Positions 23,300-32,557 of a DNA stretch of 50,006 nt are shown piece after piece; the first letter of the stretch is position 1; the number at the start of each line of letters is the position of its first letter. This DNA comes from Alphaproteobacteria bacterium (GTDB taxonomy: Bacteria > Pseudomonadota > Alphaproteobacteria > SMXP01): the NCBI GenBank assembly GCA_021774995.1, contig JAJFIM010000172.1, positions 1 through 50,006 on the forward strand, given 5' to 3'. The notes below the pieces were generated by a model. It ran no database searches, was not told the DNA's origin, and worked only from the letters and a program-made list of their open reading frames with translations. The position numbers and the translations under genes were made by a program.

Positions 23300-23328
23300 T
23301 TGTCATGTTCTTAAAAATGGCTTATTTT
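23300..23328 (+). promoter_or_regulatory. Possible promoter of the defence operon
   Basis: TTGTCA (23300-23305) and TATTTT (23323-23328) are 17 bp apart and 35 bp upstream of the first gene of the operon. The -10 match is moderate. Confidence 0.3.
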
Positions 23329-23363
23329 CTCATTTATACATTCTTCTAGATAATGAGGGAATA

Positions 23364-23561
23364 GTGAAAACCGACATTTTAACAGTGAAAGAGCTTTCGG
23401 AATACCTCAAGCTCAATGAAAAAACTGCTTATCGGCTCGCAGCCAAGGGAGAAATCCCTGGCTTTAAGGTTGGTGGAAGTTGGCGTTTTAACAAGGCAGA
23501 TATAGACAACTGGATACAACAGCAAAAAGCCGTATCCAACAAAAATAGAGAAAAGAGTTAG
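23364..23561 (+). CDS. Excisionase-like helix-turn-helix regulator
   Basis: This 65-residue protein consists of one winged helix-turn-helix of the excisionase/MerR-like type: L-T-V-K-E-L-S-E-Y-L-K-L-N-E-K-T-A-Y-R-L, then G-S-W-R-F-N-K-A-D-I-D-N-W-I. The start is GTG at 23364 with GAGGGAATA upstream. The methyltransferase gene begins 2 bp after its stop. Small HTH proteins of this type often open restriction-like operons and control their expression. No integrase is nearby, so a role in excision is unlikely. Confidence 0.75.
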   Translation: MKTDILTVKELSEYLKLNEKTAYRLAAKGEIPGFKVGGSWRFNKADIDNWIQQQKAVSNKNREKS

Positions 23562-23563
23562 AT

Positions 23564-26320
23564 TTGAACGCCGTAGAGATCGAAGAGGCAATATCACTTT
23601 TAGCGGAACAATCATTTGATCCGGCTGAATTTCCGTATGCGTTTTTAGAAGCCTTTGGCAACAAAACTACGACAATCAAACAATTAAGAAAAGGCACTAG
23701 CAATAAATCCGATATAGAAGGCGGTGTGCTACAGCGTAACAATATTCACATGGCTGTTTGTGCAGAGGGCAGGGTAGAAGAAACGCTCCAAAAACTTAAA
23801 GACAGCCCCCCAACAGCAAAATCCAAGGCTAAATTTATTCTAGCCACTGATGGTAAAGATTTTCAGGCTGAGGACGTAAATAGCGGCGAAACCGTTGCCT
23901 GCGACTATTCTAACTTTCATAATCACTTCGGCTTTTTCCTCCCTTTAGCTGGCATCAGCACCGTAAAACAAATACGTGAAAATTCCTTTGATATTAAGGC
24001 CACAAGCCGCCTGAACAAGCTTTACATCGAACTGCTGCAACATAATCCCGAATGGGCATCAGAAGAGCGTCGTCATGACATGAATCATTTCTTGGCGCGG
24101 TTGATTTTCTGCTTCTTTGCCGAAGATACCGATATTTTTAACGGCGATAATCTATTTACCGCCACCGTTGAAAAAATGAGTAACGGCAATGTAGAAAACA
24201 CCCATGAGATCATAGGTGAAATTTTCCGCGCAATGGATACTAAACAGCCAGAACGCGCGGAAAAGAACATCAAGAACTGGGCAAATGACTTCCCATACGT
24301 AAACGGAGAATTGTTTTCCGGCTCAACAGAAACACCAAAATTTACCAAAATCGCTCGCTCTTACCTGATTCATGTAGGCAATCTGGACTGGAAACAAATC
24401 AATCCTGACATTTTTGGCTCAATGATACAGGCCGTGGCAGATGATGAGGAACGCGGCGCATTGGGGATGCACTATACTTCCGTGCCAAATATATTAAAGG
24501 TGCTTAACCCGTTATTCCTTGATGACCTTCGCGAAAAGCTTGAAGAAGCTGGTGACAGCAAGATTAAGCTTCTTAATCTGCGAAAACGAATAGCGCGTAT
24601 TCGTGTTTTCGATCCAGCTTGTGGGTCTGGTAACTTTCTTGTTATCGCCTATAAGCAAATGCGGGAAATCGAGCATGAAATCAATAAACGGCGCGGCGAA
24701 ACTGGCCAATCCAGTGAAATTCCACTTACAAATTACCGAGGGATAGAGTTGCGGGATTTTTCAGCAGAAGTAGCGCGATTAGCTCTTATTATTGCTGAGT
24801 ATCAATGTGACGTTCTCTATCGTGGCCAACAACTTGCCTTGGCCGAATTTCTACCTCTAAATGCTGAAAATTGGATTACACAGGGAAACGCTTTACGAAT
24901 AGATTGGCTATCAGTATGTCCTCCGACAGGCACAAGCGTAAAGCTACATGGTGATGACTTATTTAATACGCCACTCGATCAGTCTGAAATAGACTTTGAG
25001 AATGAGGGCGGTGAAACCTATATCTGTGGAAACCCTCCATATTTAGGGTCTACATGGCAATCCAAAGAACAAAAATCCGATCTGGAAGCAATTTTTAAAG
25101 ATCATACAAAAACATGGAAGTCATTGGATTATGTAGCGGGTTGGTTTATGAAAGCCGCCGAATACGGCAGACATACAAATGCAGCAGCGGCCTTTGTGTC
25201 AACTAATTCAATATGCCAAGGCCAACAAGTGCCTATCCTTTGGCCTTTGATTTTTAAAACCGACCATGAAATTTCATTTGCACATACTTCCTTCAAATGG
25301 GCAAATCTAGCGAGCTATAACGCCGGTGTCACTGTTGTAATTGTCGGAATATCAAACCAAGCAGGAAAAACAAGACGATTGTTCTCAATAGGCGAGGATG
25401 AAAATACGATTGAAAAAAGAGCTGAAAATATAAATGCCTATTTAGCAGTCGGCGCAAACATTATAGTGAGCAAGGAATCAAAGCCATTAAATAATTTAAC
25501 CTCCATGGATTTTGGAAGTAAGCCTGTAGATGGAGGCAATCTATTTTTAAATCTAACTGAAAAAAAGAGTCTAATTTTTAAGCATAAAGAGGCTAAAAAA
25601 TATATTCATTCTTATTCAAACTCCGAAGAATTCATAAATGGCAAACAACGATTTTGTCTTTGGATTAATGATAATGATTATGAAACGGCAAAAGAATTAC
25701 CAGAAATAGGGCAACGCCTGAACGCTGTTAAAAAAATGCGAGAAGAGAGTTCAAAAGTTCAAACTCAAAATATGGCTGCTTGTCCTCACAAGTTTGGTGA
25801 AGTCAGACATCGTGATAGTTCCTATACAATGGTTGTTCCTCGTGTAAGTTCTGAAAATCGTGATTTTCTTCCTGTAGGCTTAGTCAAAGGAGGGACGATT
25901 GTCGGCGACCGGAATTTTGCGCTTTACGATGCGCCGCTTTGGAATATGGCGTTAATTGCTTCACGCCTACACTGGGTTTGGATCGGTACAGTATGCGTTC
26001 GCATGAGAACGGACTTTTCTTATTCCAACACGCTTGGCTGGAACACGTTTCCCGTTCCGCCGCTTACTGAAAAAAACAAAGAAGACTTAACTGCTTGCGC
26101 CGAAGAAATCCTGATAGCGCGGGAACGGCATTTTCCGGCCACCATTGCCGACCTTTATAATCCAGACAATATGCCGGAAGATTTACGCCGCGCCCATGAT
26201 CGTAACGATGAAGTGTTAGAACGTATCTATATCGGCCGCCGCTTTAAAAATGACACCGAACGCCTCGAAAAACTCTTCGATCTCTACACTCAAATGACAA
26301 CCAAGGGGAGGGTAGCATGA
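23564..26320 (+). CDS. MmeI-like DNA methyltransferase without visible nuclease residues
   Basis: This 918-residue protein has the length and domain order of MmeI (type IIL): N-terminal domain (about 1-165), helical spacer (165-340), and SAM-dependent methylase with F-D-P-A-C-G-S-G-N-F at 349-358 and N-P-P-Y at 490-493. A target-recognition region (about 600-800) and the C-terminal domain with L-Y-N-P-D-N-M-P follow. It should methylate adenine in a short site. MmeI itself has a D...E-x-K nuclease in the N-terminal domain; here the equivalent stretch reads N-N-I-H-M-A-V-C-A-E-G and no such triad is seen. Cutting is then probably done by partners. The start is TTG. Confidence 0.88.
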   Translation: MNAVEIEEAISLLAEQSFDPAEFPYAFLEAFGNKTTTIKQLRKGTSNKSDIEGGVLQRNNIHMAVCAEGRVEETLQKLKDSPPTAKSKAKFILATDGKDFQAEDVNSGETVACDYSNFHNHFGFFLPLAGISTVKQIRENSFDIKATSRLNKLYIELLQHNPEWASEERRHDMNHFLARLIFCFFAEDTDIFNGDNLFTATVEKMSNGNVENTHEIIGEIFRAMDTKQPERAEKNIKNWANDFPYVNGELFSGSTETPKFTKIARSYLIHVGNLDWKQINPDIFGSMIQAVADDEERGALGMHYTSVPNILKVLNPLFLDDLREKLEEAGDSKIKLLNLRKRIARIRVFDPACGSGNFLVIAYKQMREIEHEINKRRGETGQSSEIPLTNYRGIELRDFSAEVARLALIIAEYQCDVLYRGQQLALAEFLPLNAENWITQGNALRIDWLSVCPPTGTSVKLHGDDLFNTPLDQSEIDFENEGGETYICGNPPYLGSTWQSKEQKSDLEAIFKDHTKTWKSLDYVAGWFMKAAEYGRHTNAAAAFVSTNSICQGQQVPILWPLIFKTDHEISFAHTSFKWANLASYNAGVTVVIVGISNQAGKTRRLFSIGEDENTIEKRAENINAYLAVGANIIVSKESKPLNNLTSMDFGSKPVDGGNLFLNLTEKKSLIFKHKEAKKYIHSYSNSEEFINGKQRFCLWINDNDYETAKELPEIGQRLNAVKKMREESSKVQTQNMAACPHKFGEVRHRDSSYTMVVPRVSSENRDFLPVGLVKGGTIVGDRNFALYDAPLWNMALIASRLHWVWIGTVCVRMRTDFSYSNTLGWNTFPVPPLTEKNKEDLTACAEEILIARERHFPATIADLYNPDNMPEDLRRAHDRNDEVLERIYIGRRFKNDTERLEKLFDLYTQMTTKGRVA

Positions 26321-27000
26321 GGTTTGCATTAGTAGATAATAGGAAAGTTGCACCACAACCAAAGATGCAAGGAACTTGCCCTCATTGCGGTGAGGTTATG
26401 ATCTCAAAATGTGGAAGAACCAAAGTTTGGCATTGGGCGCATAAGTCACGAGAAGTATGTGATCCATGGTGGGAAAATGAAACAGAATGGCATCGAAATT
26501 GGAAAAACCAATTTCCTGTAGAATGGCAAGAAATTTCAGCCATTGATGAGCTTACTGGAGAGCGCCATATAGCAGATGTTAAAACACCAGATGCCTTTAC
26601 TGTAGAATTTCAACACTCTCCGATGCCCCCAGAAGAAATGATCGCACGAGAATCTTTCTACGGAAATATGATATGGATAATTGATGGTTTAAGAAATGAC
26701 CTAGATGTTAGCTATTTCAATATGGGTTTAAGCAGAGAACCCGTTAATGTCGATGGACCGCAAGCCCACGCGTTTGAGTGGTGGGGAAGAAGCCGTTTGA
26801 TGCATAATTGGTCAGAAGCTAAGTCGAGAGTCTTTCTTGATTTTGGAGATGAATTTTATAATGGCAAGCCCATGCTGTGGGTACTGATATGTTTTGATAA
26901 AACAACAAAACAGGGTGTTGTAGGCCCATACCCTAAAGCTCTGCTGATTGAAAATATTGTAAACAACAAATGGTGCGACATACCATCCATAACTGAATAA
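26317..27000 (+). CDS. CoiA-like nuclease with zinc-binding N-terminus
   Basis: This 227-residue protein overlaps the methyltransferase by 4 bp (ATGA). Its N-terminus has C-P-H-C-G at 21-25 and C32, followed by H-W-A-H at 39-42, as in CoiA-like proteins. The nuclease core has E-T-E-W-H-R-N-W-K near 55-63, A-D-V-K at 86-89 and V-E-F-Q-H-S at 96-101. This is a PD-(D/E)xK fold with Gln in place of the usual Lys, a variant known in the CoiA family. The overlap argues for one complex with the methyltransferase. It is the best candidate for the missing nuclease activity. Confidence 0.75.
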   Translation: MRFALVDNRKVAPQPKMQGTCPHCGEVMISKCGRTKVWHWAHKSREVCDPWWENETEWHRNWKNQFPVEWQEISAIDELTGERHIADVKTPDAFTVEFQHSPMPPEEMIARESFYGNMIWIIDGLRNDLDVSYFNMGLSREPVNVDGPQAHAFEWWGRSRLMHNWSEAKSRVFLDFGDEFYNGKPMLWVLICFDKTTKQGVVGPYPKALLIENIVNNKWCDIPSITE

Positions 27001-27022
27001 ATAGAAAGCTGTAGGAATTATC

Positions 27023-29074
27023 ATGACCGAAAATAAAAGCATACCATCCGTTACTGTAAATTATAAAAGTACAGGCAGCTCCACTTCATCTAACGAGCTA
27101 GGTATGCGCCCAATGCAAGAACGCGCCTATGAAAAGCGCGGTGAACAATATTTGCTTATTAAATCGCCGCCAGCATCGGGGAAGAGTAGGGCGCTCATGT
27201 TCATCGCTCTTGATAAGCTTGAAAATCAAGGCGTGAAGCAAGCCATTATTGCCGTACCAGAGAAATCTATCGGTTCGAGTTTTGCCGATGAACCTCTTAC
27301 AGGCTTCGGCTTTTATTATGATTGGCATGTAGAACCAAAATGGAATCTATGCAACGCCCCTGGGGAGGATGGCAGGAAGATAAATTCAGTTAAATCCTTC
27401 CTTGAAAGCGAAGATAAAATTCTTGTCTGCACACACGCAACTTTTCGCTTTGCCATAGAGCGTTTTGGGGTTGAAGCCTTTGACGACCGTTTAATAGCTA
27501 TAGATGAGTTCCACCATGTCAGTGCTGAAGAGGATAATGTCCTTGGTTCACAGCTTAAACAACTCGTTTCCCGAGACAAAGTGCATGTTGTGGCCATGAC
27601 GGGCTCATATTTTCGCGGTGATGCTAACCCTGTTTTAGCGCCTGATGATGAAGCCAAATTTGATACTGTCACATACACTTACTATGAACAGCTTAACGGC
27701 TATGAATATCTGAAAACGCTTAATATTGGCTATTACTTCTATAGCGAGGCATATGCCGATGAAATTTTAAATGTTCTTGATCCGAATGAAAAAACGATCA
27801 TTCATATACCAAACGTCAATTCCCGCGAAAGTATGGGCGACAAAATCAAAGAAGTTGAACATATCATTGAAGAACTAGGCGACTGGCAAGGGATCGATCC
27901 GGACACTGGCTTTCATTTAGTGAAAACATCAGAGGGGAAAACCATACGAATTGCTGATTTGGTTGATGATGATAAATCAAAGCGCGACAAGGTTTCCGCT
28001 TCCTTAAAACGTCCAGAGGCTAAAAAGAACCGTGACCACGTTGATATTATCATCGCGCTTGGCATGGCAAAAGAGGGTTTTGACTGGATTTGGTGCGAAC
28101 ATGCACTCACCGTAGGTTATCGTTCTAGCCTGACGGAAATAGTACAAATTATTGGGCGTGCCACAAGAGACGCACCTGCAAAAACCCATGCTCGTTTCAC
28201 AAATCTGATTGCTGAACCGGACGCTGCGGAAGACGCCGTTACTGACGCTGTAAACGATACCCTTAAAGCAATTTCAGCCAGCTTGTTGATGGAACAAGTG
28301 CTTGCACCAAAATTCAATTTTGTGCCTAAAAACCCACAAAATACCGCAGACCCAGATTTTGATTACGGGGAAGGGGGCTATAATCCAGATAAGTGTAATG
28401 TCGGTTTTAACGATCAAAGCGGTCAATTTCAGATCGAGATAAAAGGTCTAACAGAACCAAAGAGTGAAAACGCACAACGTATTTGCCAAGAAGATTTAAA
28501 CGAGGTTATTGCGGCTTTCGCTCAAGACAAGCAAGCGATCGAGCGCGGCCTGTTTGATGAAGAAATGGTGCCAGAGGAGCTGACGCAAGTTCGAATGGGG
28601 AAAATAATCAAAGATAAATACCCTGAACTGGATGATGAAGATCAAGAATCTGTACGGCAACATGCTATAGCAGCGCTGAACTTCACGCAAAAAGCAAAAG
28701 AAACACTTAACAACGATGATGAATTAGGAGGGCGTGGTAATACAGCTTTGATTGATGGCGTTCGTAAATTTACAATGGATGTCCGTGATTTGGATGTTGA
28801 TTGGATAGACAGCATTAACCCATTCAGCGAGGCATACTCAATTCTCTCCAAAGCTATGACTGAGCAAAGCTTAAAAGCAATGGCAGAGGTCATATCAGCC
28901 AGAAAACCTAATATATCAGCGGATGAAGCGCGCGAATTAGCAAAACGGGGGCTAAAGTTCAAACAAGAGCGTGGCAGGTTGCCTGATATTAAATCTGCTG
29001 ATCCTTGGGAACAACGTATGGCGCAGGGCATTGCCTTCCTAGCACGCATGAAAGCAGAGGCCGCTAATGGCTAA
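27023..29074 (+). CDS. Superfamily 2 DEAD/DEAH-type helicase
   Basis: This 683-residue protein has the Walker A motif S-P-P-A-S-G-K-S at 48-55, D-E-F-H-H at 161-165 (motif II), T-G-S at 193-195 (motif III) and Q-I-I-G-R-A-T-R-D at 375-383 (motif VI). The C-terminal 300 residues are charged, with no recognised domain, and end in a helical segment. AGGAATTATC precedes the ATG. The GIY-YIG gene starts inside its last codons. It probably moves along DNA after recognition of unmodified sites, as in type I or III restriction, though this is inferred from the neighbours. Confidence 0.88.
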   Translation: MTENKSIPSVTVNYKSTGSSTSSNELGMRPMQERAYEKRGEQYLLIKSPPASGKSRALMFIALDKLENQGVKQAIIAVPEKSIGSSFADEPLTGFGFYYDWHVEPKWNLCNAPGEDGRKINSVKSFLESEDKILVCTHATFRFAIERFGVEAFDDRLIAIDEFHHVSAEEDNVLGSQLKQLVSRDKVHVVAMTGSYFRGDANPVLAPDDEAKFDTVTYTYYEQLNGYEYLKTLNIGYYFYSEAYADEILNVLDPNEKTIIHIPNVNSRESMGDKIKEVEHIIEELGDWQGIDPDTGFHLVKTSEGKTIRIADLVDDDKSKRDKVSASLKRPEAKKNRDHVDIIIALGMAKEGFDWIWCEHALTVGYRSSLTEIVQIIGRATRDAPAKTHARFTNLIAEPDAAEDAVTDAVNDTLKAISASLLMEQVLAPKFNFVPKNPQNTADPDFDYGEGGYNPDKCNVGFNDQSGQFQIEIKGLTEPKSENAQRICQEDLNEVIAAFAQDKQAIERGLFDEEMVPEELTQVRMGKIIKDKYPELDDEDQESVRQHAIAALNFTQKAKETLNNDDELGGRGNTALIDGVRKFTMDVRDLDVDWIDSINPFSEAYSILSKAMTEQSLKAMAEVISARKPNISADEARELAKRGLKFKQERGRLPDIKSADPWEQRMAQGIAFLARMKAEAANG

Positions 29075-30290
29075 AAAACAAGCTTTTACAGATGATGATA
29101 ATGCACTTTTGGAAGAATTAGGCATAGAAACCGAAATTAAGAAAGCGGTTGCTCATACACCAAAAGAGGAGCGGATCATTTCCGGTTTTGAAGAAATACA
29201 AAAATTTATCGAGGATAATGGACGATTGCCTGAACATGGCGAAGATAAGGACATATTTGAACGTCTTTACGCGGTTAGGCTCGATCAAATTCGCAAGCAA
29301 GAAGAAAGCCTAACTCTTCTTAAAAATATTGATTCCCAAAACCTTTTGGATGGAAGCTACGAAGCGGCTGTAGATGTCCCAGATGATATTGACGATGATG
29401 AACTTCTAGCGCAGCTCGGTGTTGATATTGAGAGTGACAACTCCATTACAACATTAACGCATGTTAAGCCTCGCGCTGAGATAAGGGCTGCGGAAGAAAT
29501 TGCCAATCGTACCCCTTGCGAAGATTTTGAGAAATTCAAACCAGTCTTTCAAGCCGTTCAAAAAGAATTGGATATGGGCGTTAGGATTTCTCGAATAATT
29601 CGTAAAGATGCCGGCTTTTTAAAAACAGATATTAAGCAGAGAGAATTTTTCATTCTAGGCGGCCAAACTCTATATATTGCTGAGGTTGGCGAAACTATAA
29701 AAGCGCCTAACGGCCAAACAGACGCACGATTACGCGTCATTTATTCAAATGGTACTGAAAGTGATATTCTGCTTCGTTCGCTTCAACGCGCCATTTATAA
29801 AGATGAAGCGAGCAGGCATATTACAAACCCCACGGCTGGGCCTTTATTTTCCGACAAAGATAGTGAAGGTGATTTAGAAAGCGGCACTATCTATGTGCTT
29901 CGAAGCCTTTCAGATCACCCAACAGTCATAGAAAACAGAGACATTGTTCATAAAATCGGGGTTACTGGTGGTGATGTTGAAAAACGTATTACCAACGCTA
30001 AAAATGACCCAACTTTCCTCATGGCCGGTGTAGAAATCATTGCCACATACAAGCTGGCAAATATCAGCCGCACAAAACTTGAAAAAATCATTCATAAGTT
30101 CTTCAATGCTGCAAAGCTAGATATTGAAATCATAGACCGATTTGGAAAGCCTGTTACAGCTAGAGAATGGTTCTTAGTGCCAGTGTTCGTCATTGACGAA
30201 ATGGTAGAAAAAATTAGAGATGGTAGCATAAGCGAATATTATTATGACCCTAAATCTGCGTCATTAAAGAAAATGGCGGGTCTAAACTAA
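29067..30290 (+). CDS. GIY-YIG nuclease (T5orf172/MUG113-like)
   Basis: This 407-residue protein begins with an acidic helical region (1-140). The C-terminal nuclease has G-T-I-Y-V-L-R-S at 273-280 (the GIY half), H-K-I-G-V-T-G-G-D-V-E-K-R at 295-307 (the second half with the catalytic Arg) and K-L-E-K-I-I-H-K-F-F at 337-346 with the metal-binding Glu. The fold makes DNA breaks. It overlaps the helicase by 8 bp. The N-terminus repeats the acidic L-L-E-E-L-G-I and L-L-A-Q-L-G-V motif (13-20 and 112-119), perhaps a docking element. Confidence 0.88.
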   Translation: MAKKQAFTDDDNALLEELGIETEIKKAVAHTPKEERIISGFEEIQKFIEDNGRLPEHGEDKDIFERLYAVRLDQIRKQEESLTLLKNIDSQNLLDGSYEAAVDVPDDIDDDELLAQLGVDIESDNSITTLTHVKPRAEIRAAEEIANRTPCEDFEKFKPVFQAVQKELDMGVRISRIIRKDAGFLKTDIKQREFFILGGQTLYIAEVGETIKAPNGQTDARLRVIYSNGTESDILLRSLQRAIYKDEASRHITNPTAGPLFSDKDSEGDLESGTIYVLRSLSDHPTVIENRDIVHKIGVTGGDVEKRITNAKNDPTFLMAGVEIIATYKLANISRTKLEKIIHKFFNAAKLDIEIIDRFGKPVTAREWFLVPVFVIDEMVEKIRDGSISEYYYDPKSASLKKMAGLN

Positions 30291-31285
30291 TGGGATTACT
30301 ACAGAACGCAATTTACTCAATAGAAGTTGGTATTGAGGACTATCAGGAAGGTGAAGACAAAAGAAATGTATCTGCTGTTCGAAACGTATATGCAGGCATC
30401 CTTCTTCTCCTAAAAGAAAAGCTAGTACGCCTTTCACCTGAATATGACCCCGACCTTCTTATAAAAAAGCGTTTAATTCCACAAAAGAACAAAGCTGGTG
30501 ACGTCGAATTTATTGGAGCCGGAAAAACAACAGTAAACCTCAAAGAGATAGAAGTTAGGTTTAAGAATCTAGGGGTAAGCGTAGACTGGAGCCGACTTTA
30601 CGAAATAAGCCGCCTGCGAAATGAACTTGAGCACTATTACACAGATAAATCTCCTGGGCTGGTACGAGAAACTCTAGCCAAATCATTTCTTATCATAAGA
30701 GATTTTTTAACAAACGAACTAGACGAAAGCCCCGTCTCTATAATCGATCGCGATCTATGGCCTGCGTTCTTAGAGATTGAAGAAGTGTTTTTTGCAGAAG
30801 AAAAAGTATGTAAAGAGTCATTTAAAGGTTTTAACTGGAAGTATGAAACAATAAATCAAGCGGTAAAGCATGCTAAATGTTATTTCTGCGAGTCCTCACT
30901 TGTACAACTTATTGAGCATGAGCCATACGACGATAAACCAGCAGGCAAGCCTCTTTTCAAAGAGTTTCTTACAAAAATGCAATGTAACTCTTGTGGGGAG
31001 CCTATTGATTACTGGCCAGATTTCTTTGAAAAATGCGTAGAAGAGCTTTTGTACACTGATTCATATATCGCCGCTACTGAAGGAGGCATCCCTCCCTACG
31101 ATTCCTGCCCTGAATGCGGAAAAAATACATTTATATTTGAAGAGGGGTGCTGTGTTGCCTGTGATTATAAACCTGAGCATGAGGGGTGCGCTCGCTGTAG
31201 TAATCACATAGGCCTTGATGAACAAGATTTGAACGGATTGTGTTCTTACTGCGCTAACCTAGCTGAAAAAATCAGGAGAGAATAA
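30290..31285 (+). CDS. HEPN-like protein with C-terminal zinc ribbons
   Basis: The N-terminal ~150 of 331 residues are helical and carry R-L-R-N-E-L-E-H at 108-115, fitting the R-x4-6-H motif of HEPN domains, many of which are RNases. The C-terminal half has Cys pairs C-Y-F-C, C-N-S-C-G, C-P-E-C-G, C-V-A-C, C-A-R-C and C-S-Y-C, making about three zinc-binding units. Its ATG overlaps the previous stop by one base (TAATG) and its own stop abuts the next ATG. It joins the restriction-like half to the ABC-three-component half. The HEPN assignment rests on one motif and helicity. Confidence 0.6.
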   Translation: MGLLQNAIYSIEVGIEDYQEGEDKRNVSAVRNVYAGILLLLKEKLVRLSPEYDPDLLIKKRLIPQKNKAGDVEFIGAGKTTVNLKEIEVRFKNLGVSVDWSRLYEISRLRNELEHYYTDKSPGLVRETLAKSFLIIRDFLTNELDESPVSIIDRDLWPAFLEIEEVFFAEEKVCKESFKGFNWKYETINQAVKHAKCYFCESSLVQLIEHEPYDDKPAGKPLFKEFLTKMQCNSCGEPIDYWPDFFEKCVEELLYTDSYIAATEGGIPPYDSCPECGKNTFIFEEGCCVACDYKPEHEGCARCSNHIGLDEQDLNGLCSYCANLAEKIRRE

Positions 31286-32557
31286 ATGCCAACTCAGCCT
31301 GTAGCTATAACACCACCGCATACGGCCATAACTTCTTGGAGCGGTTTTATATACCAGGGCAAGGTTGCCCTGTATCACGTCCTTTGTTTACTAGAAATGC
31401 GACAAGAGTGTGAGGGATACAAATTACAGCTAGATAGCCTAGAAGATTTTGCAATTTTAGACGCTCATTCAAACCCAGTGTCTTTGCATCAAGTGAAAGC
31501 TAAAAAAACTCAATATTATAACGATTACCAAGCTGACATTATCAAAACGAAAGTAAAAGCAGCCTATTGCAATTCTGACCAAGCCTTCTTTCATACAGCC
31601 AGAGAAATTACTGATAAAACTCCAACAGAAATTGCTTCAGATGAAGAACCTGTAAAGCTGTATGAATATGATGGCAAATTCTATTGTGGAGTCGACGAAA
31701 TAGATAGCCAGATTGAAGGACAATTAAAAAAACTATGGGAAGGACAAAGTTTTAAGGAAGCTGATAGCTATACTAGAATAGCTCGTCAGCATTTTGATCA
31801 AATAATATTCAAACAAGTTTTAGCTATCCATGGAATAGTTCACGAAGGCACTCAAAGTGATACGGCAGCGGCATTTAATGAAACCATAGATTTTGATAAA
31901 TTCATTAAGCTTATAGACCATCACAATTTGATGACAATAGGCCAAAGTGAAGAATATTGGCTCTATATTCTTCTAAATGACATGCATCAATATTACCAAG
32001 AATACTGCATTAGTGAAGAGGGTAGCTTCGAAGAAGGCGAAGCAGAAAAACTGGCCAATTATATGTATGCTATAAGCAAACTAAACGAAAAAGAAATACT
32101 GCTCTTTATTAGAAGCATTACTCCACACCGAAAAGGAACCTTAAATTCTCTATCAGAATATAAGGACGAAACGTTTAACCGAGACGACTTTCACTTTGCT
32201 TTCTTAAAAATTCTAAAAACGCTTAAAAAAACGGAGATGAATAAAGGTAATTTATTGCAATGGTTGAAATTAGGCGACTTCTTTTTTCCTACAGCTATCT
32301 CATCACCGCCAAGCGCCACTACAAATGTCTGTATGAAAATCGTAAAGAATTTTAAGAACACTGATTTAGAAGTTTTATATGAAAGGTCTAAATTGATAAC
32401 CTCTGATATTGATGAACCCTCAATTTACGATGCCGTTTCTCATATTATCGGCACTGAGGGTATGGACGACATAGAAAGCAGTGAATACAATATTCTAAAT
32501 TTAAAAAAAGTAGCACTTATATCTTTAGATAAAGCAAAAGATGAAATTAATGATTGA
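31286..32557 (+). CDS. DUF4297/Cap4-like nuclease effector of an ABC-three-component system
   Basis: This 423-residue protein starts with S-G-F-I-Y-Q-G-K-V-A-L-Y-H-V-L at 19-33. L-D-S-L-E-D-F-A-I at 49-57 and L-H-Q-V-K-A-K-K at 67-74 follow. This D/E-D...Q-x-K arrangement is that of the DUF4297 (Cap4-like) restriction-endonuclease-fold domain. The remaining 300 residues are helical and probably sense or bind the partners. The next two genes encode a middle component and an SMC-like ATPase, the order known for ABC-three-component conflict systems. It abuts the upstream gene exactly. Confidence 0.75.
   Translation: MPTQPVAITPPHTAITSWSGFIYQGKVALYHVLCLLEMRQECEGYKLQLDSLEDFAILDAHSNPVSLHQVKAKKTQYYNDYQADIIKTKVKAAYCNSDQAFFHTAREITDKTPTEIASDEEPVKLYEYDGKFYCGVDEIDSQIEGQLKKLWEGQSFKEADSYTRIARQHFDQIIFKQVLAIHGIVHEGTQSDTAAAFNETIDFDKFIKLIDHHNLMTIGQSEEYWLYILLNDMHQYYQEYCISEEGSFEEGEAEKLANYMYAISKLNEKEILLFIRSITPHRKGTLNSLSEYKDETFNRDDFHFAFLKILKTLKKTEMNKGNLLQWLKLGDFFFPTAISSPPSATTNVCMKIVKNFKNTDLEVLYERSKLITSDIDEPSIYDAVSHIIGTEGMDDIESSEYNILNLKKVALISLDKAKDEIND

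Noticed and set aside
23364..23561. Reading the small HTH gene as an excisionase marking an integrative element end
   Set aside because: No integrase, attachment repeats or tRNA are nearby, and the gene is packed with the methyltransferase operon, so a regulator is more likely.
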